Origin: Oscillospiraceae bacterium | GTDB lineage: Bacteria > Bacillota > Clostridia > Oscillospirales > Oscillospiraceae | Length of the DNA stretch: 36,457 bases | Assembly (NCBI GenBank): GCA_017632035.1 | Contig: JAGBSG010000103.1 | Span: forward strand, 1 to 36,457 | Reading direction: 5' to 3' | Shown: positions 16,132 through 24,047 of the stretch, piece by piece | Layout of the letters: each line of letters opens with the position of its first letter | Numbering within the stretch: position 1 is the stretch's first letter | The notes under the pieces: generated by a model | What the model was told of the DNA's origin: nothing | The model's database searches: none | Seen by the model: the letters and a program-made list of their open reading frames with translations, nothing else | Program-made: the position numbers and the translations under genes

Positions 16132-17400
16132 TTAATTCCTCCCGGCCTGTAAGGCTTTCTTACCAATGTCGTTACGGTAATATGCATTGTCAAAATGAAT
16201 GGTCTTTACCATGGCATAAGCATCCGCAATGGCTGCTTCCAGAGAATCCGCTACAGCTGTTGCGCCCAAAACACGGCCGCCGTTGGTTACCAGAACGCCG
16301 TCCTTCACAGCAGCGCCGGCAACATACACATTCTTGCTGATCGACTCAGGGATGTCCATAGGGAAGCCCTTTTCGTAGGAACTGGGATAGCCCTTGGATG
16401 CCATGATCACACAGCAGGCGTGCTGATCCTTAAACTTTACATCCACATCCTTCAGCTTACCGGCAGTCACTGCCTGCATTACAGTCAGAAGGTCGGTTTT
16501 CAGCAACGGCAGCACCACCTGGGTCTCCGGATCGCCAAAACGGCAGTTGTACTCAATGACCTTAGGACCGTCAGGTGTCAGCATCAGACCGAAGTACAGG
16601 CAGCCCTTAAAGGTGCGGCCCTCGGCGTTCATTGCGCGAACGGTAGGCATGAAGATCTTTTCCATACACACCCACGCGATGGTATCGGTGTAGTAGGGAT
16701 TGGGTGCAACTGTACCCATACCGCCTGTATTCAGGCCGGTATCGTTGTCCCCTGCCCGCTTGTGATCCATGGAGGAAACCATGGGCACAAGGCTCTCACC
16801 GTCGGTAAACGCCAGAACACTGACTTCAGGACCGGTGAGGAACTCCTCGATCACAACATTATCGCCGCTGGCGCCAAAGACCTTGTCCGCCATCATGGAA
16901 CGCACAGCATCCTTGGCCTCATCACGGGTCTGGGCAATGATTACACCCTTACCCAAAGCAAGGCCGTCTGCCTTAATAACTGTGGGAATGGGAGCTGTCT
17001 CCAGATACGCAAGTGCCGCATCCATATCACTGAACACCTCGTATGCAGCAGTGGGAATGCCATACTTCTTCATCAGGTTTTTGGAGAACACCTTACTGCC
17101 CTCAATAATGGCCGCATTGGCCCGGGGGCCAAAGCAAGGAATCCCCTTCTCTTCCAACGCATCCACACAGCCCAGCACCAGAGGATCGTCCGGTGCGACA
17201 ACCGCATAATCGACCTGCTCCTTCATTGCAAATTCCACAATAGCCGGAATGTCCTTAGCACCAATGTTAACACAGGTCGCATCCTTTGCCATACCACCGT
17301 TTCCAGGCAGCGCAAAGATCTGCTCAACCGCAGGATTCTCTTTCAGCTTCTTGATAATAGCATGCTCGCGGCCACCGCCGCCAACCACTAAAATCTTCAT
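16132..17400 (-). CDS. purD: Phosphoribosylamine-glycine ligase
   Basis: PurD ligates glycine to phosphoribosylamine (step 2), an ATP-grasp enzyme of 422 residues, the usual length. The N-terminus MKILVVGGGGREHAI is diagnostic. The ATP-grasp core includes TVIKADGLALGKGV and the metal-binding YNCRFGDPETQ. ATG 17400 follows TAAGGAGG. It lies nine bases after the transformylase gene and almost touches purL (two bases), consistent with one transcript. Confidence 0.97.
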   Translation of the reverse strand: MKILVVGGGGREHAIIKKLKENPAVEQIFALPGNGGMAKDATCVNIGAKDIPAIVEFAMKEQVDYAVVAPDDPLVLGCVDALEEKGIPCFGPRANAAIIEGSKVFSKNLMKKYGIPTAAYEVFSDMDAALAYLETAPIPTVIKADGLALGKGVIIAQTRDEAKDAVRSMMADKVFGASGDNVVIEEFLTGPEVSVLAFTDGESLVPMVSSMDHKRAGDNDTGLNTGGMGTVAPNPYYTDTIAWVCMEKIFMPTVRAMNAEGRTFKGCLYFGLMLTPDGPKVIEYNCRFGDPETQVVLPLLKTDLLTVMQAVTAGKLKDVDVKFKDQHACCVIMASKGYPSSYEKGFPMDIPESISKNVYVAGAAVKDGVLVTNGGRVLGATAVADSLEAAIADAYAMVKTIHFDNAYYRNDIGKKALQAGRN

Positions 17401-17409
17401 AGTGCCTCC

Positions 17410-18594
17410 TTAGTGATGGAACAGGCGCATGCCGGTAAAGGCCATGGCAATGCCCCGGTTATTGCACTCTTCGATTACCAGATCGTCACGAATAGAACCG
17501 CCGGGTTCTGCGATGTACTTAACGCCGGAAGCAGCTGCGCGCTTAATATTGTCGCTGAAGGGGAAAAATGCGTCAGAGCCAAGCGCCACATTCTGACGGC
17601 TGGAAAGCCATGCCTTCTTGTCTTCTTCGGTCAGGCGCTCAGGCTGCTCGGTGAAATAATTCTGCCAGATGCCGTCAGCGCAAACGTCCTCTTCGTTGCC
17701 ATTGATATAGCCATCGATGACATTGTCACGGTTGGGACGGCCCAGGTCCTCACGGAAGGGCAGATTCAAAGTCTTGGGATGCTGACGCAGGAACCATGTA
17801 TCAGCCTTGGAGCCTGCCAGTCTGGTGCAGTGGATACGGCTCTGCTGGCCGGCACCGACACCGATTGCCTGACCGTCAACTGCGTAGCAAACGGAGTTGG
17901 ACTGGGTGTACTTCAGGGTGATCAGTGCAACGATCAGGTCGATCTTTGCATCCTGAGGAATATCCTTATTCTCGGTAACAATATTCTCCAGAAGATGCTC
18001 GCCGATCTTGAAGTTGTTGCGGCCCTGCTGGAAGGTAATGCCGAAGACCTGCTTGTTCTCTGCCTCGGCAGGTACAAAGTCAGGGTCGATGGCAACCACA
18101 TTGTAACTTCCTTTGCGCTTAGCCTTCAGAATCGCCAGAGCCTCATCGGTATAACCGGGAGCAATGACACCGTCGGAAACCTCACGGGCAATCAGAGATG
18201 CGGTCATCCCATCGCACACATCGGACAGTGCCACCCAATCTCCGAAGGAGCACATACGGTCAGTACCCCGGGCGCGGGCATAGGCGCAGGCCAGCGGATT
18301 CTCGTCCAGACCATCCACATCATCCACAAAGCAGGCCTTCTTCAGGTCATCATTCAGGGGCTTTCCCACAGCAGCGGAGGTAGGAGATACATGCTTAAAG
18401 GAGGTGGCTGCCACCATACCGGTCGCTTCCTTCAGCTCCTTGACCAGCTGCCAGGAATTCAGGGCGTCCATAAAATTGATATAGCCGGGACGGCCGTTTA
18501 GGATGGTAAAGGGCAGCTCGCTGCCGTCATGCATATACAGCTTCGCAGGCTTCTGATTTGGGTTACAGCCATACTTCAGTTCAAATTCTTTCAT
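17410..18594 (-). CDS. purH: Stand-alone AICAR transformylase (PurH C-terminal domain type)
   Basis: This enzyme transfers a formyl group from 10-formyl-THF to AICAR, giving FAICAR (step 9). The 394-residue protein corresponds to the AICAR transformylase half of PurH. It has the Lys-His pair of the active site in SFKHVSP (Lys67, His68), a CVDD-like segment FVDDVDGLDENPLACAYARA, and the GAGQQSRIHCTRLAG motif. The N-terminal IMP cyclohydrolase domain (about 200 residues in bifunctional PurH) is absent; the neighbouring gene supplies that activity. ATG 18594 follows AAGGAG. The symbol purH is used in the sense of the transformylase only. Confidence 0.93.
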   Translation of the reverse strand: MKEFELKYGCNPNQKPAKLYMHDGSELPFTILNGRPGYINFMDALNSWQLVKELKEATGMVAATSFKHVSPTSAAVGKPLNDDLKKACFVDDVDGLDENPLACAYARARGTDRMCSFGDWVALSDVCDGMTASLIAREVSDGVIAPGYTDEALAILKAKRKGSYNVVAIDPDFVPAEAENKQVFGITFQQGRNNFKIGEHLLENIVTENKDIPQDAKIDLIVALITLKYTQSNSVCYAVDGQAIGVGAGQQSRIHCTRLAGSKADTWFLRQHPKTLNLPFREDLGRPNRDNVIDGYINGNEEDVCADGIWQNYFTEQPERLTEEDKKAWLSSRQNVALGSDAFFPFSDNIKRAAASGVKYIAEPGGSIRDDLVIEECNNRGIAMAFTGMRLFHH

Positions 18595-18608
18595 ATCATT
18601 TTTCTCCT

Positions 18609-19322
18609 TTACTGATGCTTATTGAGGATGCGCTGCTCGTAGGCGCCGGTCTCAATATCGGTATAGCGCACGAACAGAGATATCTTGTTGTCAGGGTTCA
18701 GGTTTTCCCAAAGCATATTAGTGAACGCATCAATGTCGCCATCAATAGCAACGCGCTCGGGCTCACCCTGGAAGGTGGGGATCACAGGATTGCCGTCACA
18801 CACATAGGTGTGGATAAAATGGCCCAGGCCTGCGATACCGGGATACTCGTAGAAGAATCTTGCACAGGCAGAGCCCTCAGAATCAGCAGACTTCAGAATA
18901 GACATTTTGTAGCTGCCGTCACGGCTCAGCAGACCGCTGATTCTGGGGGTCCAGTTGGGGCCATCATCCTCAAACATTCTGGTACGCAGGGCAGCCTCCC
19001 AGCTTTCGCCCTTGGCCAGATACTCCCAGACGGTGTCAGTCTGGTCGCCGTTGGTCACGATCAGGCCACAGCCGGCTTCTCTGACAGGATGGTAGATAAT
19101 GAGGTGCGGATCCTTCATCAGGCTGGGATCATGTGCCTCAGTACGAATGCCGTCAGGCTCCTGCACAAACACACGGTTACGGCTGTTGACGCTGCGGCCC
19201 ATGATAAAATAAGCAGCAACAGCCTTCTTTCCGTCAGGGCTGACACCGAGCACGATGCCACGGCCCGGATAGGTATTGGTAGAAAGCTTCTCATCCAGAG
19301 AACCGATTTCATAAACATTCAT
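18609..19322 (-). CDS. purO: IMP cyclohydrolase, archaeal PurO-like type
   Basis: The 237-residue protein closes FAICAR to IMP, the last step. It matches the IMP cyclohydrolase family first known from archaeal PurO, not the PurH domain: TYPGRGIVLGVSPDGKKAVA near the N-terminus, YFIMGRSVNSRNR (about 38-50), VTNGDQTDTV (about 89-98) and TPRISGLL. It sits directly upstream of the stand-alone AICAR transformylase, exactly where the missing half of PurH is needed. ATG 19322 follows GAAAGGAAAG. Similar split pairs are known in clostridial genomes; activity is inferred from family and context. Confidence 0.88.
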   Translation of the reverse strand: MNVYEIGSLDEKLSTNTYPGRGIVLGVSPDGKKAVAAYFIMGRSVNSRNRVFVQEPDGIRTEAHDPSLMKDPHLIIYHPVREAGCGLIVTNGDQTDTVWEYLAKGESWEAALRTRMFEDDGPNWTPRISGLLSRDGSYKMSILKSADSEGSACARFFYEYPGIAGLGHFIHTYVCDGNPVIPTFQGEPERVAIDGDIDAFTNMLWENLNPDNKISLFVRYTDIETGAYEQRILNKHQ

Positions 19323-19341
19323 ATTTCTTCTTTCCTTTCTG

Positions 19342-19944
19342 TCAGCTCATCAGCTGTTTACTCACAATTTCCACCGCTTCAGGCAATATCTTCCACTCCG
19401 CCTGCTCCATAACACGGCGCTGCAGGATCTCCGGTGTGTCACCGTCCTGAATCTCAACTGCTTTTTGGAAGATGATCTTTCCGCCATCGGGAATCTCATT
19501 CACAAAATGTACCGTTGCACCAGTTACCTTCACACCGTAAGCAAGAGCCTCCTCATGGACGCGCAGTCCATAATAGCCCGCCCCGCAAAAAGAAGGTATC
19601 AGAGACGGATGTACATTCAAAATTCGCTCCGGATATCTGGAGGTAAAGTCCTCGCTCAGGATCGACATAAAGCCTGCCAACACGATCAGGTCAATATTGC
19701 TATTTTCCAATGCCTGCACAACAGCTTCCTCAAAGGCCCGCTGTGACCCGCAATGCTTCCTGGTGATCACTACAGAAGCGATCCCGGCATTGGCAGCTCT
19801 GGTCAGCGCATAGGCATCAGGATTATTGGATATGACCAGTTCAATTCGGCCACTGTTGATAATACCGTTGTTCTGGGCATCGATCAACGCCTGCAGATTC
19901 GTACCACCGCCGGATACCAGCACGGCAATTCTGGCTATTTTCAT
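19342..19944 (-). CDS. purN: Phosphoribosylglycinamide formyltransferase
   Basis: PurN formylates GAR to FGAR with 10-formyl-THF (step 3). The 200-residue length is typical. Visible are the N-terminal VLVSGGGTNLQALID phosphate-binding loop, LAGFMSILS, the catalytic NVHPSLIPSF stretch with its His, and the Asp in VNEIPDGG. ATG 19944 follows CGGAGG. It lies between purM and the IMP cyclohydrolase gene, separated from purM by 70 bases that contain a stable hairpin. Confidence 0.96.
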   Translation of the reverse strand: MKIARIAVLVSGGGTNLQALIDAQNNGIINSGRIELVISNNPDAYALTRAANAGIASVVITRKHCGSQRAFEEAVVQALENSNIDLIVLAGFMSILSEDFTSRYPERILNVHPSLIPSFCGAGYYGLRVHEEALAYGVKVTGATVHFVNEIPDGGKIIFQKAVEIQDGDTPEILQRRVMEQAEWKILPEAVEIVSKQLMS

Positions 19945-19972
19945 AATGATCCTCCGTGATTTATGTACGACG

Positions 19973-20007
19973 AACCGCCTGTGGGCAAGAAAGCCTCACA
20001 GGCAGTT
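19973..20007 (-). other. Intercistronic hairpin between purM and purN
   Basis: On the minus-strand transcript AACTGCCTGTG (20007-19997) pairs with CACAGGCGGTT (19983-19973), eleven pairs including one G-U. No U-run follows, so this is more likely a processing or stability element, or a weak pause, than a terminator. Confidence 0.5.
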
Positions 20008-20014
20008 CTGACAG

Positions 20015-21061
20015 TTATTCAATGATGATCTTATCCTCGGAAGCAATGATCTCACCGATAACATAACAGTCCTCACCATTGGCTTTGAGGATGTCCATTG
20101 CCTTTTCAACCTGGTCAGCGGGCACTACGATGCTCATACCAACACCCATGTTATAGGTGTTGAACATGTCACGCTCAGGAATATTGCCAACCTTGGCTAT
20201 CAGATCAAAGATAGGCAGAACCTTCACTGCGCTTCTGGATATCTTCGCACCCAAGCCATCAGGAATGGATCTGGGAATGTTTTCGTAGAAACCGCCACCG
20301 GTGATATGGGAAATACCCTTTACATCCACCTGCTCCAGCAGAGCCAGTACAGGTTTCACATAGATACGGGTGGGGGTCAGCAGGGTCTCAGCAATAGTCT
20401 TGCCGCCCAATTCCTCCCTCGCAACATACAGTTCCGGATTGTTATTGTCAATATCAAAGACTCTGCGGCACAGGCTGAAACCATTGGAATGGATACCGGT
20501 GGAAGGCAGTGCGATCACAACATCTCCAGCCTTCATTCTGGTGTTATCAATGATCTTCTTTTTATCCACAATGCCAACAGCGAAGCCTGCCAGATCATAA
20601 TCCTCAACAGGCATCATGCCGGGATGCTCAGCTGTTTCGCCGCCGATCAGAGCAGCACCGGACTGCACACAGCCCTCTGCAACGCCACCGACAATGGCTG
20701 CGATCTTCTCGGGGATATTCTTGCCGCATGCAATATAATCCAGGAAGAACAGTGGCTTTGCGCCAACACAGATAATATCGTTAACGCACATTGCAACCGC
20801 ATCGACACCAATGGTATCATGCTTGTCCATCAGGATGGCCAGCTTCACCTTGGTGCCGCAGCCGTCGGTACCGGAAACCAGCACAGGTTCCTCCATACCG
20901 GCAACAGGCAGGCTGAAGCAACCGCCGAAGCCGCCTACATCATCCAGACAGCCTTCATTCTTGGTACGGGCAACATGCTTCTTCATCAGTTCCACCGCGC
21001 GATAGCCTGCAGTGATGTCCACGCCTGCAGCGGCGTAGCTTGCGGAATAACTCTTTTCCAT
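20015..21061 (-). CDS. purM: Phosphoribosylformylglycinamidine cyclo-ligase
   Basis: PurM converts FGAM to AIR (step 5). The 348-residue protein has the family landmarks [57 protein letters not shown] and [15 protein letters not shown] 21061 is preferred to in-frame starts further upstream because GAGAGGAG sits eight bases before it and homologues start at MEKSYS. It lies 14 bases after purF. Confidence 0.97.
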   Translation of the reverse strand: MEKSYSASYAAAGVDITAGYRAVELMKKHVARTKNEGCLDDVGGFGGCFSLPVAGMEEPVLVSGTDGCGTKVKLAILMDKHDTIGVDAVAMCVNDIICVGAKPLFFLDYIACGKNIPEKIAAIVGGVAEGCVQSGAALIGGETAEHPGMMPVEDYDLAGFAVGIVDKKKIIDNTRMKAGDVVIALPSTGIHSNGFSLCRRVFDIDNNNPELYVAREELGGKTIAETLLTPTRIYVKPVLALLEQVDVKGISHITGGGFYENIPRSIPDGLGAKISRSAVKVLPIFDLIAKVGNIPERDMFNTYNMGVGMSIVVPADQVEKAMDILKANGEDCYVIGEIIASEDKIIIE

Positions 21062-21075
21062 GTTACATACTCCTC

Positions 21076-22500
21076 TCATTCTTTGCCTGTCCAGCAATAG
21101 GTACACAGCTTGCACTTATCGATACCAATGGAATTGATCACACCATCCAGTGTCTGGAAGCCAAGGGAAGCAAACTTGAATTTCTCGCAGATATTCTTAC
21201 GCATGGCCTTTCCACGCTCGGTATTGCCGTCAGCGTACTCATCAATATGCTTCAGGCCCTCCTCCCCTTCCAGCTCCACAATGACCCGACGGGAGATCAG
21301 ATCCATATCGCTGGTGGAACGGGAGAAATTCAGATATTTGCAGCCATACATGATGGGCGGGCAGGCAGAACGCATATGCACGGATTTTGCACCGTTCTCA
21401 TACAGAAACTCTACGGTCTCTCTGAGCTGCGTGCCGCGGACAATGGAATCGTCCACAAACAGCAGGTTTTTGCCGGTGATCAGCTCGTGGACAGGGATCT
21501 GCTTCATTTTCGCGATCTTATTCCGATCTGCCTGCTTTGCGGGTGTAAAGCTTCTGGCCCAAGTGGGCGTATACTTGATAAAAGCTCTTGCAAAAGGCTT
21601 TCCGGTGCGATTGGCATAGCCGATAGCATGAGGCGTTCCGGAATCGGGCACACCGCCCACATAGTCGATCTCCATGGATCTGCCCTGGGCCATGTCACGC
21701 TCAGCAATTGCCGCGCCATTGCGGTAGCGCATAGCCTCCACATTCACACCCTCATAGGTAGAGGTTGGATAGCCGTAATAGCTCCACAGAAAGGCACAGA
21801 CGCGCATTTCCTCACCGGGTGCTGCCAGCTGGGTCATACTCTCAGAGGTAAGCTCCACGATCTCGCCGGGGCCCAGTTCCTTTACCTTCTCATAGCCGAG
21901 CTTGGTGAAAGCGAATTCCTCAAAAGAAACACAGTAGCCATCCTCGTTCCTGCCGATCTGCACGGGAATTCTACCCAGCCGGTCTCTGGCGGCGATAAGC
22001 TTGCCGTCATCGGTCAGCAGCAGAATATTGGCAGTTCCCTCAATCACGCTCTGGGCATACTGGATACCCTCAACAAAACTGTCCTTCTGGTTGATCAGGG
22101 CAGCTGCCAACTCTGTGGAGTTGACCTTGCCGCCGGTCATAGCATCAAAATAGACACCGTTATGCGCCAGACATTCCTCAATTAAAGCTTTGTAGTTGTT
22201 GATAATACCCACCGTGGTGATGGCATAAGTGCCCAGCTTGGAGCGGATCAGCATAGGCTGCGGATCGGAATCGCTGATGCAACCGATCACAGAGGTGCCC
22301 TTCATCTCGTCGAAAATGTGCTCAAATTTGGTTCTGAACGGTGAATTTTCAATATTGTGGATCCTTCTTTGCAGTCCGATCTCCTTATCGTAGGCTGCCA
22401 TACCACCACGGCGCGTGCCCAGGTGGGAATGGTAGTCAACGCCAAAGAACACATCCACCATACAGTCCTGCTTGGATGCTATTCCAAAAAATCCTCCCAT
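21076..22500 (-). CDS. purF: PurF-type amidophosphoribosyltransferase lacking the glutaminase cysteine
   Basis: PurF normally forms phosphoribosylamine from PRPP and glutamine (step 1). This 474-residue protein aligns along the whole family, with the PRPP loop [14 protein letters not shown] (346-359) intact and probable iron-sulfur ligands Cys235, Cys387, Cys466 and Cys469 (CTYCWTGKE). However, it starts MGGFFGIAS instead of M-C-G-I/V: the catalytic Cys2 is Gly. HRGQEG is replaced by TRRGGM (29-34), and the oxyanion Asn-Gly by Val97-Gly98. ATG 22500 is sure (AAGGAG nine bases upstream, no in-frame alternative restoring Cys). I recall other Clostridia and Bacteroidetes proteins beginning MGGFFG, so it is a subfamily, not a sequencing error. 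It probably uses ammonia or a partner glutaminase. Confidence 0.9.
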   Translation of the reverse strand: MGGFFGIASKQDCMVDVFFGVDYHSHLGTRRGGMAAYDKEIGLQRRIHNIENSPFRTKFEHIFDEMKGTSVIGCISDSDPQPMLIRSKLGTYAITTVGIINNYKALIEECLAHNGVYFDAMTGGKVNSTELAAALINQKDSFVEGIQYAQSVIEGTANILLLTDDGKLIAARDRLGRIPVQIGRNEDGYCVSFEEFAFTKLGYEKVKELGPGEIVELTSESMTQLAAPGEEMRVCAFLWSYYGYPTSTYEGVNVEAMRYRNGAAIAERDMAQGRSMEIDYVGGVPDSGTPHAIGYANRTGKPFARAFIKYTPTWARSFTPAKQADRNKIAKMKQIPVHELITGKNLLFVDDSIVRGTQLRETVEFLYENGAKSVHMRSACPPIMYGCKYLNFSRSTSDMDLISRRVIVELEGEEGLKHIDEYADGNTERGKAMRKNICEKFKFASLGFQTLDGVINSIGIDKCKLCTYCWTGKE

Positions 22501-22536
22501 GAGGTATACTCCTTTTGCTTGTGTTAGTAGTGCGTA

Positions 22537-23223
22537 TCAGGCAAAGAACAGCTTGTTCAGGGTCATGGGATCGATATACTGACCGTCCTTGTAAACACGC
22601 ATATTACCGGAAGCGATCTCGTCAATGAGCATGACATTGCCGTTGGCATCGTAGCCGAACTCGAACTTAATGTCATACATATCCAGACCCTTTTCCTTCA
22701 GATCATCAGCCACGATCTTGGTGATGGCCTGGGTCATAGCCTTCAAGTCATCATACTGCTGAGCAGTCATAACGCCCAGATCCACCAGGCCGTCCTTGGT
22801 GACCAGAGGATCGCCCTTGGCATCGTTCTTGAAGGTAGTCTCTACATAGGCGGGCAGGTCCTGACCCTCGGTGCAGTAGTCGGAGTAGCGGCGGTAGAAG
22901 GAACCCACAGCCTTATAACGGCAAATGACCTCCAGGCCCTTACCGAACACCTTGCCGGGCAGAACTTCCATAGTGGTATTTGCCAGATCAGCACTGACAT
23001 AGTGAGTCAGAATGCCGGCAGCATTGATCTTTTCAAAGAAATAAATGGACATGCGCAGATTTACATCGCCGACGCCCTCGATGGTCAGACCAACGGAGTT
23101 CTCACCGGGATCAAACACACCGTCCTTGCCGGTGCAGTCGTCCTTGAACTTCAGCAGATAGTTACCGTTTTCCAGAGCGAAAACATCCTTAGTTTTACCG
23201 GTATAAACAAGCTTCTTTTCCAT
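22537..23223 (-). CDS. purC: Phosphoribosylaminoimidazole-succinocarboxamide synthase
   Basis: PurC joins aspartate to CAIR giving SAICAR (step 7). The 228-residue length is typical of the small bacterial form. It begins [15 protein letters not shown], the common PurC start, and has [25 protein letters not shown] and [13 protein letters not shown] near the C-terminus. ATG 23223 is selected over an in-frame ATG at 23241 because that one contains the ribosome binding site (GAAGGAGA) itself. It follows purE by 42 bases. Confidence 0.96.
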   Translation of the reverse strand: MEKKLVYTGKTKDVFALENGNYLLKFKDDCTGKDGVFDPGENSVGLTIEGVGDVNLRMSIYFFEKINAAGILTHYVSADLANTTMEVLPGKVFGKGLEVICRYKAVGSFYRRYSDYCTEGQDLPAYVETTFKNDAKGDPLVTKDGLVDLGVMTAQQYDDLKAMTQAITKIVADDLKEKGLDMYDIKFEFGYDANGNVMLIDEIASGNMRVYKDGQYIDPMTLNKLFFA

Positions 23224-23265
23224 GTTGATGATCTCCTTCATATTGTGATGGTATATAACCAGGGT

Positions 23266-23754
23266 TTACAGACGGTCCATAACGCCAGCATCCTTAGCAA
23301 GAACTGCCGCCGCGTCAGAAGCGCGCTTGGCATCCAGCTTTGCGGCCAGCTCAGGATCTGCTACAGCCAGGATCTGAATGGCCAGCAGGGCCGCATTGGC
23401 ACCGCCGTTTATGGCAACGGTAGCTACAGGAATGCCCGTGGGCATCTGTACGGTTGCCAGCAGCGCGTCCATGCCATCCAGCACAGGGCCCTTGCAGGGA
23501 ATACCAATTACCGGAAGAGTCGTATTGGCTGCCACAGCACCGGCCAAATGAGCCGCCATACCGGCAGCGGCAATGATCACGCCGAAGCCGTTGGCTCTGG
23601 CATTTACTGAAAAATCTCTGGCTTCCACAGGAGTTCTGTGGGCAGAATAAATGTGCACCTCATAAGGAACATCAAAGGCCTTCAGGGTATCCACACACTT
23701 TTGGATGATCGGCAGATCGCTGTCGCTGCCCATAACAATGCCAACTTTTTTCAT
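23266..23754 (-). CDS. purE: 5-(carboxyamino)imidazole ribonucleotide mutase / AIR carboxylase PurE
   Basis: PurE makes CAIR (step 6). The 162-residue protein has GSDSDLP (9-15), SAHRTP (37-42), [12 protein letters not shown] and the [13 protein letters not shown] stretch. The usual Trp after GSDSD in many PurK-dependent enzymes is Leu here, and no purK lies in the operon. A class II enzyme that uses CO2 directly is therefore possible, but the sequence does not settle this. ATG 23754 follows AAGGAGAAC; it is the first gene after the riboswitch. Confidence 0.95.
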   Translation of the reverse strand: MKKVGIVMGSDSDLPIIQKCVDTLKAFDVPYEVHIYSAHRTPVEARDFSVNARANGFGVIIAAAGMAAHLAGAVAANTTLPVIGIPCKGPVLDGMDALLATVQMPTGIPVATVAINGGANAALLAIQILAVADPELAAKLDAKRASDAAAVLAKDAGVMDRL

Positions 23755-23767
23755 GTTCGTTCTCCTT

Positions 23768-23812
23768 AAAAACAAAAAAGGGCGCACTCAGCCTATGCAG
23801 CTAAATGCGCCC
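23768..23812 (-). terminator. Riboswitch expression platform: intrinsic terminator
   Basis: GGGCGCA (23812-23806) pairs with TGCGCCC (23786-23780) on the minus strand, followed by TTTTTTGTTT. The 5' arm is shared with the end of the conserved CTGGGC box of the ZTP aptamer, so ligand binding should prevent the terminator. Confidence 0.88.
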
Positions 23813-23890
23813 AGACGGTCGACCGGTGTACACACACCTACACTTCCTGTTTCCCTGTGGTGCTCCACATAATCCGTCAGTCGCAGAAAG
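23806..23890 (-). promoter_or_regulatory. ZTP/ZMP (pfl-motif) riboswitch aptamer
   Basis: The minus-strand RNA carries the landmarks of the pfl motif in order: GACTGACGG (23882-23874), GTGG-AGCA-CCAC hairpin (23868-23857) followed by AGGGAAACA, a variable hairpin (GGTGT/ACACC, 23838-23825), then CCGTCTGGGC (23818-23809), where ACGG and CCGT can pair. This class senses ZTP/ZMP, the AICAR nucleotides that build up when 10-formyl-THF is scarce. Here it precedes purE and the whole purine operon, including both folate-dependent steps. Inference: ligand binding blocks the overlapping terminator and turns the operon on. Confidence 0.82.
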
Positions 23891-23910
23891 CGTTTTTTAC
23901 TTACTGTGTC

Positions 23911-23939
23911 ATTTTATCATGGGGAAAAATGACTGTCAA
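23911..23939 (-). promoter_or_regulatory. Promoter of the purine operon
   Basis: On the minus strand TTGACA (23939-23934) and TAAAAT (23916-23911) are 17 bases apart. Transcription would start near 23904, giving a leader of about 150 bases that holds the riboswitch. It lies only about 110 bases after the end of pyrB on the same strand. Confidence 0.85.
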
Positions 23940-23982
23940 GAACCAGATAAAGGCTTTCGACAAATTTTACTAATTCAACACG

Positions 23983-24041
23983 AAACCCCGCAGTTCCGCA
24001 CCTGTTTTTGTGTAACATTTGGCCGCTGAACTGTGGGGGTT
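23983..24041 (-). terminator. Imperfect inverted repeat after pyrB
   Basis: AACCCCCACAGTTC (24041-24028) pairs, with small imperfections, with GAACTGCGGGGTTT (23996-23983) on the minus strand, enclosing about 31 bases. It lies between the UMP operon and the purine promoter. There is no clean U-run, so termination is only probable. Confidence 0.4.
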
Positions 24042-24047
24042 CTACAA

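Noticed and set aside
21076-22500. Possible sequencing error or wrong start hiding Cys2 in PurF
   Set aside because: The ATG has a good ribosome binding site, no in-frame start nearby restores M-C-G, and other active-site residues are changed as well.
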